A stretch of 64,000 bases of DNA from the NCBI GenBank assembly GCA_964450685.1, contig CAYVDN010000003.1, positions 46,116 through 110,115 on the forward strand. Direction: 5' to 3'. The stretch is from JBAOHV01 sp964450685 (GTDB lineage: Bacteria; Actinomycetota; Acidimicrobiia; Acidimicrobiales; Microtrichaceae). The notes beneath the pieces were generated by a model that was not told where the DNA came from, ran no database searches, and saw only the letters and a program-made list of their open reading frames with translations. Below are positions 54,737 to 63,331 of this stretch, piece by piece (within the stretch, counting starts at the first letter, position 1; each line of letters begins with the position of its first letter). The translations under genes were made by a program, and so were the position numbers.

Positions 54737-57454
54737 TTACTGCGCCTGGACTTCGGTGGAGGTCGTGATCACGCCGTCGAACTGGCTGACCCGGATGATC
54801 ACGAACTCGGCGGGGGTCTGGAGTGCGACACCCACCTCCATCCGCACCTCGCCGGACTGCACGACGGCAGGCGTGTTGATGGTGGCGTCGCACCGGACGT
54901 AGAACGCCTCGGCGGCGGTGTCACCCTTGAGGCCACGGGCCTCCCAGAGGGGCCGGAGCACACGGTCGGCCGTGAGCTGGAGGCGGCCCCAGAGGTTCTC
55001 GTCGTTGTTCTCGAACACGGCGAAGCCGCAGTTCCGACGGAGCGTGGACTCGATGAAGATCAGCGTGCGCCGGACCGACAGGTAGCGGTCGGCGCCGTAG
55101 AACTTCCGGGTCCGGGCGCCCATGATGCAGATGCCCTGGCCGGGCACCAGCTTGAGCACGTTGATCTGGGCGAAGTTGAGGTCACCCTCCTGGCCCTTGG
55201 TGAACTTGGTCTCGACGCCGATGGCCGAGGTGCCCGCCACGGTCCCGGCCGCCGCCCGGAAGACGCCTTCGGTGGCGTCCACCCGGCTCATGACGCCCAT
55301 GACCACGCCGCCCGGCGGCACGAGGATGGTGCCACCGACCACGGCCGGGTCGATGATGTACACCCACGGGGCGAAGTCCGCCGTGTGGCTGTCCACCCGG
55401 GTGTTGGAGTCGGAGGCCGAGGTGATCGCCGAGATGTAGGCGCTCTCCTCACGGCCGCCACGGGGGGCGAAGCCGTCGTTGATGATCACGAGGTCGTCAC
55501 GGTCGGCGTCGAAGAGGCTCGTGTTGAGCAGCGCCGAGCGGAAGGCCGTGTAGTCCTCGGTGTCGGTCGTGAGACCGGCCACGTTGATCAGGAGCGGACC
55601 CTCGATGCGGGTGGCGTTGTTGACGGCGCTCGTCTGGAGGTCCACCGCCTGCGGGAGGCCCGGATCGACACCCGCCGTGGCGCCGGGGCCGACGCCCAGG
55701 GGCTTGACGGCGGCGTTGGAGGCGTCGGCCGTCAGGGCCGCCGACGGCGTGCTGATGTCGGGGTTGGTCGTGAAGTTCACGAGCTGGATGTACTGCGACC
55801 CCGCCGTGCCGTCGTTGACCACCACATCGAACCGGCGCAGGCCGGGGATGTCGGAGCGCATCGACAGGTCGGTGAACCGCTCGGCCTCGGCCCAGGCCGG
55901 GGTGCTGACGGTGCCCTGGTTGAGGTACACCCGCAGCGTGTACGCCGAGTAGGCGCCACCGGCCACGGCCTGGCTCGTGATGAGCACGCCGACCTTGTTG
56001 CCCCACGTCCCGGCGCCCTTGGCCTGGACGGTGAAGGCCGGAGCCGCCCCGGCGCCCGTGTAGGGCAGCGTGGCGATGGTCCCGGGCCGGGTGTGGTCGA
56101 TCGAGCGGATGACGTAGCACGTCCGGCCGCCGTTCTGGAAGAAGGAGTACACCGAGTACGGCAAGTAGGACACACCGACGATGGGCTCGTCGGGGTCGAG
56201 CGCCGGGATCTCGGGGGCGAAGGTCTCGAACCCGGCCAGGCCCGTGAGATCCACCGAGACGGCGTACTTGGCCGGGTTGTTGACATCGGTGCCGAGGTTG
56301 GCGTCGCTGAAGGGACCCCAGAAGTCGGTGGCCCCGGCGTCGCTCGACAGGAAGAAGTCGAGGCCGGGGGTGACCTTCTTCTGGGTGGTGAAGTTGATCG
56401 GGTTCCAGCCGACGGGGAGCGCCACGAGGGTGTCCGGCGCCGTGTGCGTCGGGTCGTAGGTGCCCTTGGCGTCGGCGGCGCCACCGGCCGCCGTGACGGC
56501 CCAGGTCACCGTGCCGCCCGACACCGGGGTGGTACCGGCGGCGATGGTGACGGTCGGGAGCACCGAGTCGGCGAAGGCGCCCGTGTCGGTGGCCGTGATG
56601 ACGAAGTTGCCGCTGTTCTTGGTGACGGTGAGGTCACCGGGGGCGACGTTGCTCAGCGCCTCCAGGGCAGCGAGCAGGGTCGAGGCAGTGGCGTTGTAGG
56701 CCACGTCCGCCGTGGTCTGGCCGCCGAACACCACCTTGAACTGGCCCGCCGTGGCGGTGACGGTGATCGTGCCCGACCCTTCGCTGGCGCCGGAGCCGTT
56801 GAAGTAGGTCGAGTTGGCGTTGCCGTAGGTGTACGCCAGGAACGTCGAGGTCCCGGCGTCCCAGCGCAGGGCGATGTCGCCGTAGGCCGGGGTGATGCCG
56901 ACCGGCGCCGACACGGTGGGATCGGCGGTCACCAGGACGATGTTCGTCGCCGGGGCGATGCCGCCGAGGATGTCGGTGCGGTCTCGGAAGAGCTTGCTCT
57001 GGCTGTTCCAGCGGTAGCCGGTGTCCTGCCAGGCGGCGCCGTCGTAGACGTACACCGAGTGGGGGAGGTTGAAGCCGGGCTCGGCCGAGTCTCCGGAGAC
57101 GTACTTGTAGAACGTCCCCTTCGTGCCCCGGTAGGCGTTGACGAACGCCAGGTCGCCCTTCTTGGCGCCGACGATGCCGCCGGTCGAGTTGGACGACGTG
57201 CCGGTGGTGGTGGCCCGCACGTAGACGGCCGTCGGGGCGTTGGCCACGTTGGCGTCGATGCCCTCGATCTTGTCGAAGCCACCGAAGCGGGTCACGTAGT
57301 CGGACCAGCTGTCGAGCCGGGTCGGGGTGTCGATCGGCCCCTTGGGGGCGGCGCCGATGAACATGCCGACGGCGACGGCGGCGCCGAGCTGCTCGGGCGG
57401 GCTGGTCAGGGGTGCCTCGGTGAGGTACACGCCCGGGGACTGATGTGCGACCAT
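54737..57454 (-). CDS. Tail sheath protein
   Basis: A 905-aa protein from ATG 57454, with AGGGAG before it. The start (HQSPGVYLTEAPLTSPPEQL, then GMFIGAAPKGPIDTP) is the signature of contractile sheaths, and the C-terminal 370 residues contain the conserved core (TKFTKGQEGDLNFAQINVL, RTLIFIESTLRRNCGFAVF). The middle has large inserted beta-rich domains exposed on the tail surface, making it about twice the usual length. Proves a contractile tail. Confidence 0.95.
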   Translation of the reverse strand: MVAHQSPGVYLTEAPLTSPPEQLGAAVAVGMFIGAAPKGPIDTPTRLDSWSDYVTRFGGFDKIEGIDANVANAPTAVYVRATTTGTSSNSTGGIVGAKKGDLAFVNAYRGTKGTFYKYVSGDSAEPGFNLPHSVYVYDGAAWQDTGYRWNSQSKLFRDRTDILGGIAPATNIVLVTADPTVSAPVGITPAYGDIALRWDAGTSTFLAYTYGNANSTYFNGSGASEGSGTITVTATAGQFKVVFGGQTTADVAYNATASTLLAALEALSNVAPGDLTVTKNSGNFVITATDTGAFADSVLPTVTIAAGTTPVSGGTVTWAVTAAGGAADAKGTYDPTHTAPDTLVALPVGWNPINFTTQKKVTPGLDFFLSSDAGATDFWGPFSDANLGTDVNNPAKYAVSVDLTGLAGFETFAPEIPALDPDEPIVGVSYLPYSVYSFFQNGGRTCYVIRSIDHTRPGTIATLPYTGAGAAPAFTVQAKGAGTWGNKVGVLITSQAVAGGAYSAYTLRVYLNQGTVSTPAWAEAERFTDLSMRSDIPGLRRFDVVVNDGTAGSQYIQLVNFTTNPDISTPSAALTADASNAAVKPLGVGPGATAGVDPGLPQAVDLQTSAVNNATRIEGPLLINVAGLTTDTEDYTAFRSALLNTSLFDADRDDLVIINDGFAPRGGREESAYISAITSASDSNTRVDSHTADFAPWVYIIDPAVVGGTILVPPGGVVMGVMSRVDATEGVFRAAAGTVAGTSAIGVETKFTKGQEGDLNFAQINVLKLVPGQGICIMGARTRKFYGADRYLSVRRTLIFIESTLRRNCGFAVFENNDENLWGRLQLTADRVLRPLWEARGLKGDTAAEAFYVRCDATINTPAVVQSGEVRMEVGVALQTPAEFVIIRVSQFDGVITTSTEVQAQ

Positions 57455-57470
57455 TTCTGTATCTCCCTAC

Positions 57471-58310
57471 TTACGGGGCGGGCTGGGGTTCGGTGAACTC
57501 ACCGATAGCGATATGGTGCTCCGAGGAAGAAGAGTGATCCACCGCTTCACGGGTATCAGAAGCCCGGTCGTAGAGATCGACGTGGACCCTACTCGCTCGG
57601 ACAACCTCGACGGTAGTGTCTACGGGAACTTCTGCTTCGATCGAGATGGTGTAGATCTTGCGGAAGTGCCGCTTGTCCGTCTCGGTGGTTTCCTGCGTGT
57701 CGGCGTTGGTGAAGCTGAGCCTCTCCATGCGCCGCCAGGTCTTGTCCGCAGCGACGCTGAGCCACACCGGGTTCACCGGGAGCACGTCGATGAAGAACTT
57801 GGCCATCAGCCAGCGGTCGTCCTGCGCCGAGGTGGCGTGGTGCGTGATCTGGTAGACGAGCTTCACGGGCTTGTAGTTCTCGACTCGGTAGCCCGTGGTG
57901 GGATTCTCTGCGCCGATCTCCGGCATGGAGTCACTGCTCACCGAGGGGTAGTACTGACCGATGCGCTGCCCGGCGCCGACGACCACGGGCTGCTGGCCCT
58001 GGGGAACGTCGGTGTCCACCAGGGTCCCCTCGAACACCGAGGGGTCGGTGCCGAGATCCCACACGCTGGTCTGGCGCTCGATGTCGGGGGTGATGTCGAG
58101 CAGGTCGATCGTGATGAAGGGGTACTGCTGCGCACGCTCGCCCTCGGGCCAGCGGTACCAGACCGGCACCTCGTCACTCGGCCGGTTGTGCGGCCGGGGG
58201 ATGCTGAGCCCGGACAGGTGGCGCTTGAGGGCGGCCTCCTCGGCGAGGATGAAGCCCACGCTCTGGACGGGCGTGATCTCGGCGATCGAAGGAGTCACTC
58301 CGGCGGTCAT
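57471..58310 (-). CDS. Tail completion/neck protein (279 aa)
   Basis: ATG 58310 (MTAGVTPSIAEITPVQSVG) overlaps the upstream stop by ATGA; longer frames are shadows. The product is alpha/beta with YPFITIDLLDITPDIERQ and WLMAKFFIDVLPVNPVWLSV segments, reminiscent of tail terminator proteins. It lies between neck genes and the sheath, the usual place for a terminator. A GATA-GCGA-TATG site lies in its 3' end (57504-57515). Assignment by position and style only. Confidence 0.6.
   Translation of the reverse strand: MTAGVTPSIAEITPVQSVGFILAEEAALKRHLSGLSIPRPHNRPSDEVPVWYRWPEGERAQQYPFITIDLLDITPDIERQTSVWDLGTDPSVFEGTLVDTDVPQGQQPVVVGAGQRIGQYYPSVSSDSMPEIGAENPTTGYRVENYKPVKLVYQITHHATSAQDDRWLMAKFFIDVLPVNPVWLSVAADKTWRRMERLSFTNADTQETTETDKRHFRKIYTISIEAEVPVDTTVEVVRASRVHVDLYDRASDTREAVDHSSSSEHHIAIGEFTEPQPAP
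57504..57515. promoter_or_regulatory. GATA-GCGA-TATG operator-like site
   Basis: Inside the last codons of the neck gene, 50 bases before the sheath start. It could influence a promoter for the tail genes; no clear -35/-10 was found. Confidence 0.4.
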
Positions 58311-58669
58311 CGGAAGGCCCCACGGGAGGCGAGGTGCATCTGGGCACGCTGAGCGGCGAGGTGCATGGTGCCGTCGAGCGTGCGCAGGAGGCCGGACGGA
58401 GCACGCTCGTCGTTGCCGTACTCGGCGGCGAACGCCTGGCTCTCGAACCCGGCACCTCGGATGCCGATCCACGTGCGGTCGTTCTCGTCCCAGGTGTCGA
58501 TCTGGGCGGCCAGCTCGGGACCCCAGGAAGGGTGCGCCGCAGCGGCCTCTCGAACATCATCGAGCACGTACTGGTGGGCCAGAACCGTGGCTTCGTGCGC
58601 TGCCTGAGCGTGGAGGAGCACGTGCTGCTCCAACGCATCTACGGCGTACGAGGGGATCTCGAAACCCAT
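58307..58669 (-). CDS. Neck-region hypothetical protein (120 aa)
   Basis: Starts at ATG 58669 with GGAG five bases upstream. Residues 5-45 are a long helix (AVDALEQHVLLHAQAAHEAT), then ASWGPELAAQ-type helices and a TWIGIRGAGFESQAFAAEYG segment. It resembles HK97 gp10/neck proteins in style without a firm match. It begins a transcription segment after the hairpin at 58695-58732, and is coupled to the tail completion gene. Confidence 0.6.
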   Translation of the reverse strand: MGFEIPSYAVDALEQHVLLHAQAAHEATVLAHQYVLDDVREAAAAHPSWGPELAAQIDTWDENDRTWIGIRGAGFESQAFAAEYGNDERAPSGLLRTLDGTMHLAAQRAQMHLASRGAFR

Positions 58670-58694
58670 GCGGGCTCCGTCCTTCCATGGTTCT

Positions 58695-58749
58695 GGGCGT
58701 GTGGGCCGGTATCGCTCGATATCCGGACGCCCGAACCATACCCCATATC
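58695..58749. promoter_or_regulatory. Hairpin and operator-like sites between fiber and neck genes
   Basis: GGGCGT (58695-58700) pairs with ACGCCC (58727-58732) around CCGGTATCG-CT-CGATATCCGG (58706-58726). CATA-CCCCA-TATC (58737-58749) follows. The inner loop itself contains TATC/GATA half-sites. No T-tract, so a regulator-binding region is as likely as a terminator. Confidence 0.45.
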
Positions 58750-58763
58750 AGCAGGGGCGTCTA

Positions 58764-59882
58764 CTACCACCCGATGGCGATGTAGTTCACCTGGAGCCCG
58801 CCGGAGCGGGGAGTGGCCGTGGCGGCGGCCGGGGGCGGCGCCGGGACACCGAAGGCACCCGAGGGGTACGCCTGGGTGACGGAGATGCTCGTGCCTGCTG
58901 CGTTGGTGCCGTAGGTGCTGATCATGGTGTACCTCGACGGAGAGGCGTCACCGCCGCCATCGAGGTACGGGCTGGCGCAGCTGCACATCACGAAGATGGT
59001 CTCGTTCGGGAAGGCGCCCGAGCCGTAGTCGAACCGAGCATTGCCGGAACCGTCGAGCGTGACCACCGTCGAGCCGAACTTGATGAAGCTCTCGTACCGG
59101 CGACCGCCATCGAGACCACCCATAGCCGTGCCGCCCGCCTGGGCGGTACCCGCCGGGTGCATGGTCGGGCCGGACATCCGCTGCCAGGCGCCGACGCCGA
59201 CGCCTCCGGTGTTACGGATGATGGCGTTGGTGCTGGCCTCGTACTGGAATTGCCCGCCGGTCAGGTAGAGGTTGTCGGCGTAGAGCCCACGGTTGGTGCC
59301 CGCACGCACGTCACCTCCGCTGGCGACGATGTTACCCGAGGCGGCCGTGATGCCGCCGCCCGTGGACAGCGCCCCCGTAGCAGTGACACCGCCGCCCCCG
59401 GCCACGAGGGCACCGGAACCGATGTTGAGGGACACACCTGAGATGCCTGCGGCCGACGCCACCGAGCCCGCCGACAAGGCGCCGGAGACCGAGGCGGTGG
59501 CCACGGCGACGGAGTTGGCCGACACCGCTCCGGAGAAGGCGGCCGAGGCTGCCTGCACTGCGCCCGCCGCCTTGAGCGTGGGGGCCTGGACCGGGATGTC
59601 GCTCACGAGGTCGGTGGCCGAGGTGGTGAGGTTGGCCACGGCCGTGCCGGTCTTCAGGTGGAGCCCGGCCGAGTCGGCCACGATCCGATCGACGGCCACC
59701 TTCAGGAGAGGTACACCCACCGAGCCGTCGGCCGGGAGGGTGATGCCGCCGGAACCTGCGTTGGANNNNNNNNNNNNNNNNNNNNNNNNNNNNNNNNNNN
59801 NNNNNNNNNNNNNNNNNNNNNNNNNNNNNNNNNNNNNNNNNNNNNNNNNNNNNNNNNNNNNNNNNGGGATCTGGGCAGACAT
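58764..59882 (-). CDS. Tail fiber protein with Ala/Ser/Gly repeats (spans scaffold gap)
   Basis: ATG 59882 follows GAGGAG and overlaps the upstream stop (TGATG). Only MSAQIP is known before the N run 59766-59865. After it come repeated short beta units (AASAAFSGAVSANSVAVATA, then SGALSAGSVASAAGISGVSL) that suggest a beta-helical or triple-beta shaft, and a C-terminal knob ending VNYIAIGW, typical of phage fibers. Frame is kept if the true gap is 3n+1 bases. Its placement among neck genes is unusual for a fiber. Confidence 0.75.
   Translation of the reverse strand: MSAQIXXXXXXXXXXXXXXXXXXXXXXXXXXXXXXXXXXSNAGSGGITLPADGSVGVPLLKVAVDRIVADSAGLHLKTGTAVANLTTSATDLVSDIPVQAPTLKAAGAVQAASAAFSGAVSANSVAVATASVSGALSAGSVASAAGISGVSLNIGSGALVAGGGGVTATGALSTGGGITAASGNIVASGGDVRAGTNRGLYADNLYLTGGQFQYEASTNAIIRNTGGVGVGAWQRMSGPTMHPAGTAQAGGTAMGGLDGGRRYESFIKFGSTVVTLDGSGNARFDYGSGAFPNETIFVMCSCASPYLDGGGDASPSRYTMISTYGTNAAGTSISVTQAYPSGAFGVPAPPPAAATATPRSGGLQVNYIAIGW
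59766..59865. other. Scaffold gap (100 N)
   Basis: Exactly 100 N inside the fiber gene; flanks share no clear overlap. The low-complexity repeats of the fiber may have broken assembly here. Confidence 0.9.
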
Positions 59883-60460
59883 CAGGGCGGCTCCTCGTCA
59901 GGCGGCACGGTCACGTCGGACGGCTGGTCGAAGGGGAAGATGTCCTGCAACAGCTCGTCGTGCTTGGTCTCGATGGCCGAGACGCCGATGATGTTGTCGC
60001 CCGTCTGAGTGCGACCACGGATCTGGAAGTTGCTCACGTCCCAGAAGCGGCCATCGTAGTAGAGAACGTCGTTGAGGCGGTCGTCCATCCACGGGCTCGC
60101 CGGGCGGCCGTCTTGGTCCTGCGGCGGCTCGGGGCGCACGTCCCAGCTGCGCTCGCCGTGGACCTCGCTGATGGGGAGCCCTGCCTCCAGGGCCTGCTCG
60201 GTGGCGATGGCGCCACGCAGACGCATGGTGGGGCGGCGGCCCGTGTCGGTGTACTGCTTGGGGTCCTCGACCTGATCGAGCCACATGAACGGGATAAGCA
60301 AAGGAGGGAGATACTGCTTGTTGCCCTCGTCGTACACGTCGTGATACCGGCTACCGGCCACGTCGAAGCGGAACCACAGCACGGTCTCGCCGATGTGACC
60401 CTGGAGATCACGCATCATGCGCTGTTGGTAGGCGTGCTCACGCCGCATGTCCACACTCAT
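59882..60460 (-). CDS. Head-tail connector/neck protein (192 aa)
   Basis: ATG 60460 overlaps the ParB-like gene's stop (ATGA). The protein begins MSVDMRREHAYQQRMMRDLQ, continues GHIGETVLWFRFDV and later VLYYDGRFWDVSNFQIRG, a mix seen in head-completion proteins of myoviruses. The tail is acidic and Pro-rich. Position between neck candidates supports the call. No specific family confirmed. Confidence 0.6.
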   Translation of the reverse strand: MSVDMRREHAYQQRMMRDLQGHIGETVLWFRFDVAGSRYHDVYDEGNKQYLPPLLIPFMWLDQVEDPKQYTDTGRRPTMRLRGAIATEQALEAGLPISEVHGERSWDVRPEPPQDQDGRPASPWMDDRLNDVLYYDGRFWDVSNFQIRGRTQTGDNIIGVSAIETKHDELLQDIFPFDQPSDVTVPPDEEPP

Positions 60461-60885
60461 GGCCGCCTCGGCGGGAGTATCTTCCCACGGTGGACGTAGG
60501 AGTCATTGATGTGGTCGAGGTGCTGCACGGGCACGAGGGTATCGCCACCGGCAGCGTAGGCCGTGGCCACCCGATGGTGCCCGTCCTTCAAGTAGCGGTC
60601 TCCGAGCCGCCCCGTGCCCCCGTGCATGATCTTCACGGGCTCCCGAACCCCCCCGTCGGCCCTTACTGCGTCGGCCAGCGACACGTCGGCTCGACCGGGA
60701 CCAGCGTGTGACCCGTAACCGCTGGGGTCGCTGATCTGGCTTTCGGCCAGCTTCCGATCCCACACAGCGTCCTGAGTGGTCTGGCGGGCATCAGGATTCA
60801 CATCGGCGTGGAGCATGCCGTGGCGCAGCTCCTGCGCTGTCATGAACATCGGGAGTTGGGTGAACTGCTGCGGGTTGAGTGACAT
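60457..60885 (-). CDS. ParB/sulfiredoxin-like domain protein (DGHHR), family member 3
   Basis: A 142-aa protein from ATG 60885 (TGATG overlap). N-terminus MSLNPQQFTQLPMFMTAQEL is nearly the same as the next family member. The ParB fold is in the second half: REPVKIMHGG, RYLKDGHHRVATAYAAGG (Asp 101) and TLVPVQHLDH. All signature residues are present. It is inserted between connector genes with one-base overlaps. ParB-like domains bind CTP or act as nucleases; which applies here is unknown. Confidence 0.75.
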   Translation of the reverse strand: MSLNPQQFTQLPMFMTAQELRHGMLHADVNPDARQTTQDAVWDRKLAESQISDPSGYGSHAGPGRADVSLADAVRADGGVREPVKIMHGGTGRLGDRYLKDGHHRVATAYAAGGDTLVPVQHLDHINDSYVHRGKILPPRRP

Positions 60886-61346
60886 CAGTACCACCCAGTC
60901 CCATGCCGCACCGGCACCAGGCTGTCGGGGTTGACGGCGTTGGCCGCCGCCACCCGGTGATAGCCGTCCTTCACCGTCGGCCGCCGGAGTAGGCCGTCAC
61001 GATCCACCTCGTCGGCGTCCAGCTCATCGGGATAGGCAGCAGGCTCGAACTCCAGGCCCACGGGGGTGCTCACACCGTGGGCGGCTACGTGTTCGGTGAG
61101 AGAGCCCGGCTGCGGCGAGCTGTACCGGGACGCCCGGGGGTTGCGGGGGTCGGGGTGCGCCCGATCCGCAGAGCCCGGAGCGTTGGCCTCCTGGGCCTTA
61201 CGGGTCCACATGTCGTGCATGTATACGTCATCGAAGTCCACCTCGCCTTGGTGGTGATACACCAGGCCAGCATCCTCGCTACGCAGGTCACCGGCGCGCA
61301 TGAACATTGGCAACTGATGGAACTGCTCGGGGTTCACGGCGCTCAC
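60885..61346 (-). CDS. ParB/sulfiredoxin-like domain protein (DGYHR), family member 4
   Basis: A 153-aa protein. I choose GTG 61346 (MSAVNPEQFHQLPMFMRAGD), which gives the four-base GTGA overlap usual in this phage; GTG 61355 would add MAD. N-terminal QF-x-QLPMFM motif matches member 3. C-terminus: PTVKDGYHRVAAANAV (Asp 127), then DSLVPVRHG. The pair 60457/60885 arose by tandem duplication or shared ancestry, as both ends match while the middles differ. Confidence 0.75.
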   Translation of the reverse strand: MSAVNPEQFHQLPMFMRAGDLRSEDAGLVYHHQGEVDFDDVYMHDMWTRKAQEANAPGSADRAHPDPRNPRASRYSSPQPGSLTEHVAAHGVSTPVGLEFEPAAYPDELDADEVDRDGLLRRPTVKDGYHRVAAANAVNPDSLVPVRHGTGWY

Positions 61347-62116
61347 ATCGGCCACCCACCTACGGCCGCACCAGTGTCACCATTGATGACGAAGCCGCCC
61401 TCGTTGCCGTCGGCGAACGGGACCTCGATGGTGGGCAGGATCCGGCGGGGGTAGCTCGGGTCGTCCACCTCCCGCTGCTCGAAGATGGGCACGAGGCGGC
61501 CGGTGAGCCGGGACACCCGGCGGATCTCGGTGACGCTGATGCGGTTGAAGCCGACGTTGAGCGCCGTGGCGCCCTCCTCGTACTTCTTCTGCCACACCTG
61601 GAACAGCTGCATGACCTGCTGGAACCGCTGGCGTACGGGGACCGAGATGCCCTCGGGGTTGATCACGTCGTACTCGGTGGCGAACTCGCTCAGCAGCGAC
61701 CACAGCGCCTGCACGACGGTGCCCATGGCGATGACGTTCAGCTCGACGGCGGGCAGGTCCGCCACGGTGGTGTTGGAGCCTCGGCTCATCATGTGCTCGT
61801 TGGCCACGAAGCGGGCGTGGAACTCCAGGTCCTTGGGCAGGAACCACTCGTAGAAGTACCCACCGACGGTGATGCCGCTCGGATAGGTGGTATCGAGGTC
61901 CCCGGTAGTGAGCAGCCGCAGCAAGCCGTTGCGCTCGTCCACGGCGTAGGAGCCCTCGGCGGTGATCGGCGTGCCGGTGGCCCGGTTCACCACCGTGAGG
62001 TTCGTGACCAGGGGGTGCGACAGCTTCAGCGTGGACCGCATCGGCGGCACGAAGACCTGCTCGAAGTACTTGGGGAAGTCCCGCAGGAGGTTGCGGGCGT
62101 CGGAGGCGATGGTCAT
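61343..62116 (-). CDS. Neck/virion structural protein (257 aa)
   Basis: ATG 62116 (MTIASDARNLLRDFPKYFEQ) follows the previous stop by one base. The start segment and LWSLLSEFATEYDVINPEGI helices, with a beta-rich middle (ITVGGYFYEWFLPKDLEF), fit a head-tail connector. A GATA-GGTGG-TATC site lies inside (61882-61894). It ends coupled to ParB-like member 4. No family match certain. Confidence 0.6.
   Translation of the reverse strand: MTIASDARNLLRDFPKYFEQVFVPPMRSTLKLSHPLVTNLTVVNRATGTPITAEGSYAVDERNGLLRLLTTGDLDTTYPSGITVGGYFYEWFLPKDLEFHARFVANEHMMSRGSNTTVADLPAVELNVIAMGTVVQALWSLLSEFATEYDVINPEGISVPVRQRFQQVMQLFQVWQKKYEEGATALNVGFNRISVTEIRRVSRLTGRLVPIFEQREVDDPSYPRRILPTIEVPFADGNEGGFVINGDTGAAVGGWPM
61882..61894. 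promoter_or_regulatory. GATA-GGTGG-TATC operator-like site, intragenic
   Basis: A 13-bp site with the five-base G-rich spacer seen in the intergenic copies, but inside a structural gene. Confidence 0.4.
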
Positions 62117-62117
62117 G

Positions 62118-62696
62118 TCAGCCCTCCGCAGGCGGCCAGAGGCTCGGGGGAGGAGCCAGGAGAGTGACACCCTCCGTGATCTTCCAGTTGCCGGTGCCCC
62201 AGGTGATGAAGTTGGTGAAGGTCAGCGGAGCGCTGAGGGGGTCGTCCTCGTCAGCTCGGGTCTTCACCTCGCCCGAGCGCACGGAGTACTCGTAGGTGCC
62301 GACCTGCATGCGCCCGCTCATGTCGGACTTCATCTCCATGTGGACGACGGTGCCCTTGCGGGTGTCGTCCCACGAGCTGGTGACCCAGAACACGCCGCCG
62401 AGCGACTGCTGCACCCACCAGACGTAGGTGCTGGGGGGGTTGCCGTACCACGGCACCCAGCCGTTGTGGAACCGCAGAGCGTGACCGATCCCTCGGCGGG
62501 CCTCGGCCCACCAGTGGTGCTCGACCCACTCGATGCCGTCGGGGAGGGTGACGCCACCTTCGCCCAGGGTCGGGTCCGTCGCCGTCCAGCACACCCCCGG
62601 AGCGAAGAAGTCGTACACACGGAAGTCCCCCCGGGGCAGCGGGGGGAGATCCTGGCGGACCGGCAGGCAGTGGGGGTTGGGAGGCGAGCTACCCAT
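62118..62696 (-). CDS. Virion-region hypothetical protein (192 aa)
   Basis: ATG 62696 with AAGGAG eight bases upstream. Product MGSSPPNPHCLPVRQDLPPL is Trp-rich (WVEHHWWAEARRGIGHAL, VPWYGNPPSTYVWWVQQS), mainly beta, ending Pro-rich. The Trp clusters suggest a surface or membrane-contact module. It lies between a membrane protein and neck genes. No recognised family. Confidence 0.65.
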   Translation of the reverse strand: MGSSPPNPHCLPVRQDLPPLPRGDFRVYDFFAPGVCWTATDPTLGEGGVTLPDGIEWVEHHWWAEARRGIGHALRFHNGWVPWYGNPPSTYVWWVQQSLGGVFWVTSSWDDTRKGTVVHMEMKSDMSGRMQVGTYEYSVRSGEVKTRADEDDPLSAPLTFTNFITWGTGNWKITEGVTLLAPPPSLWPPAEG

Positions 62697-62710
62697 GTGG
62701 GTGACTCCTT

Positions 62711-63331
62711 CTACGGCGTAGCCGGGGCGGGCGGTGCCACGACGGTGAACTCGTTGGTCTCGAACGTGTAGCTCACCGAGCGGATGGGGTTGATCTGGTA
62801 CACGAAGGTGAAGACGAGCGTGTAGGTGTCCGGCGGCAGGTTGGTCGGGATCTTCAGCGCAGCGCTGAAGCGGACACCACATCCCTTGGGGGCGTTCGTC
62901 GTGGTGTCCGGCAGCTGGAAGACCAGATCGTCGTGGAACTCCTGGCGAATGGTGGTGCGCAGGGTGTTGTGGTTCTTGCAGTACGAGGACTGCACCAGCA
63001 CGTCCTTGCCCGCCTCCACCGTCACAGGACCCGCCGAGCCATCGGAGCGGAGCACCTGGATCCCCTGGGGGAACTCCACGACGGGCTTCCCGTAGGGCTG
63101 GCCCACCCAATAGAGCGTCAGCACGAGGAAGAACGTCAGCCCGAGGAAGGCGAACAGGACCAGCCCGAGGCGGGTGAGCCGCAGGGCCTTCTGCCGGTTG
63201 GAGGGCTCTCGGCCTGCTTCAGCGATCCCGTCCACCACCTTCGACGCCCAGGACGGCACGCCATACTCGCCTGCGTCGAGCGGGGGCAGGCCCGCCTCGA
63301 CCAGGACCTTCTCGGTCTCGTTGGTCGGCAT
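62711..63331 (-). CDS. Single-span membrane protein (206 aa)
   Basis: ATG 63331 overlaps the upstream stop (TGATG). Residues about 50-78 (LTRLGLVLFAFLGLTFFLVL) are one strong transmembrane helix; the N-terminal 50 residues are soluble and probably cytoplasmic. The exported part is beta-rich with two Cys that could pair. Together with the next upstream gene it makes a membrane-protein pair at the start of the virion operon. Function unknown. Confidence 0.7.
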   Translation of the reverse strand: MPTNETEKVLVEAGLPPLDAGEYGVPSWASKVVDGIAEAGREPSNRQKALRLTRLGLVLFAFLGLTFFLVLTLYWVGQPYGKPVVEFPQGIQVLRSDGSAGPVTVEAGKDVLVQSSYCKNHNTLRTTIRQEFHDDLVFQLPDTTTNAPKGCGVRFSAALKIPTNLPPDTYTLVFTFVYQINPIRSVSYTFETNEFTVVAPPAPATP

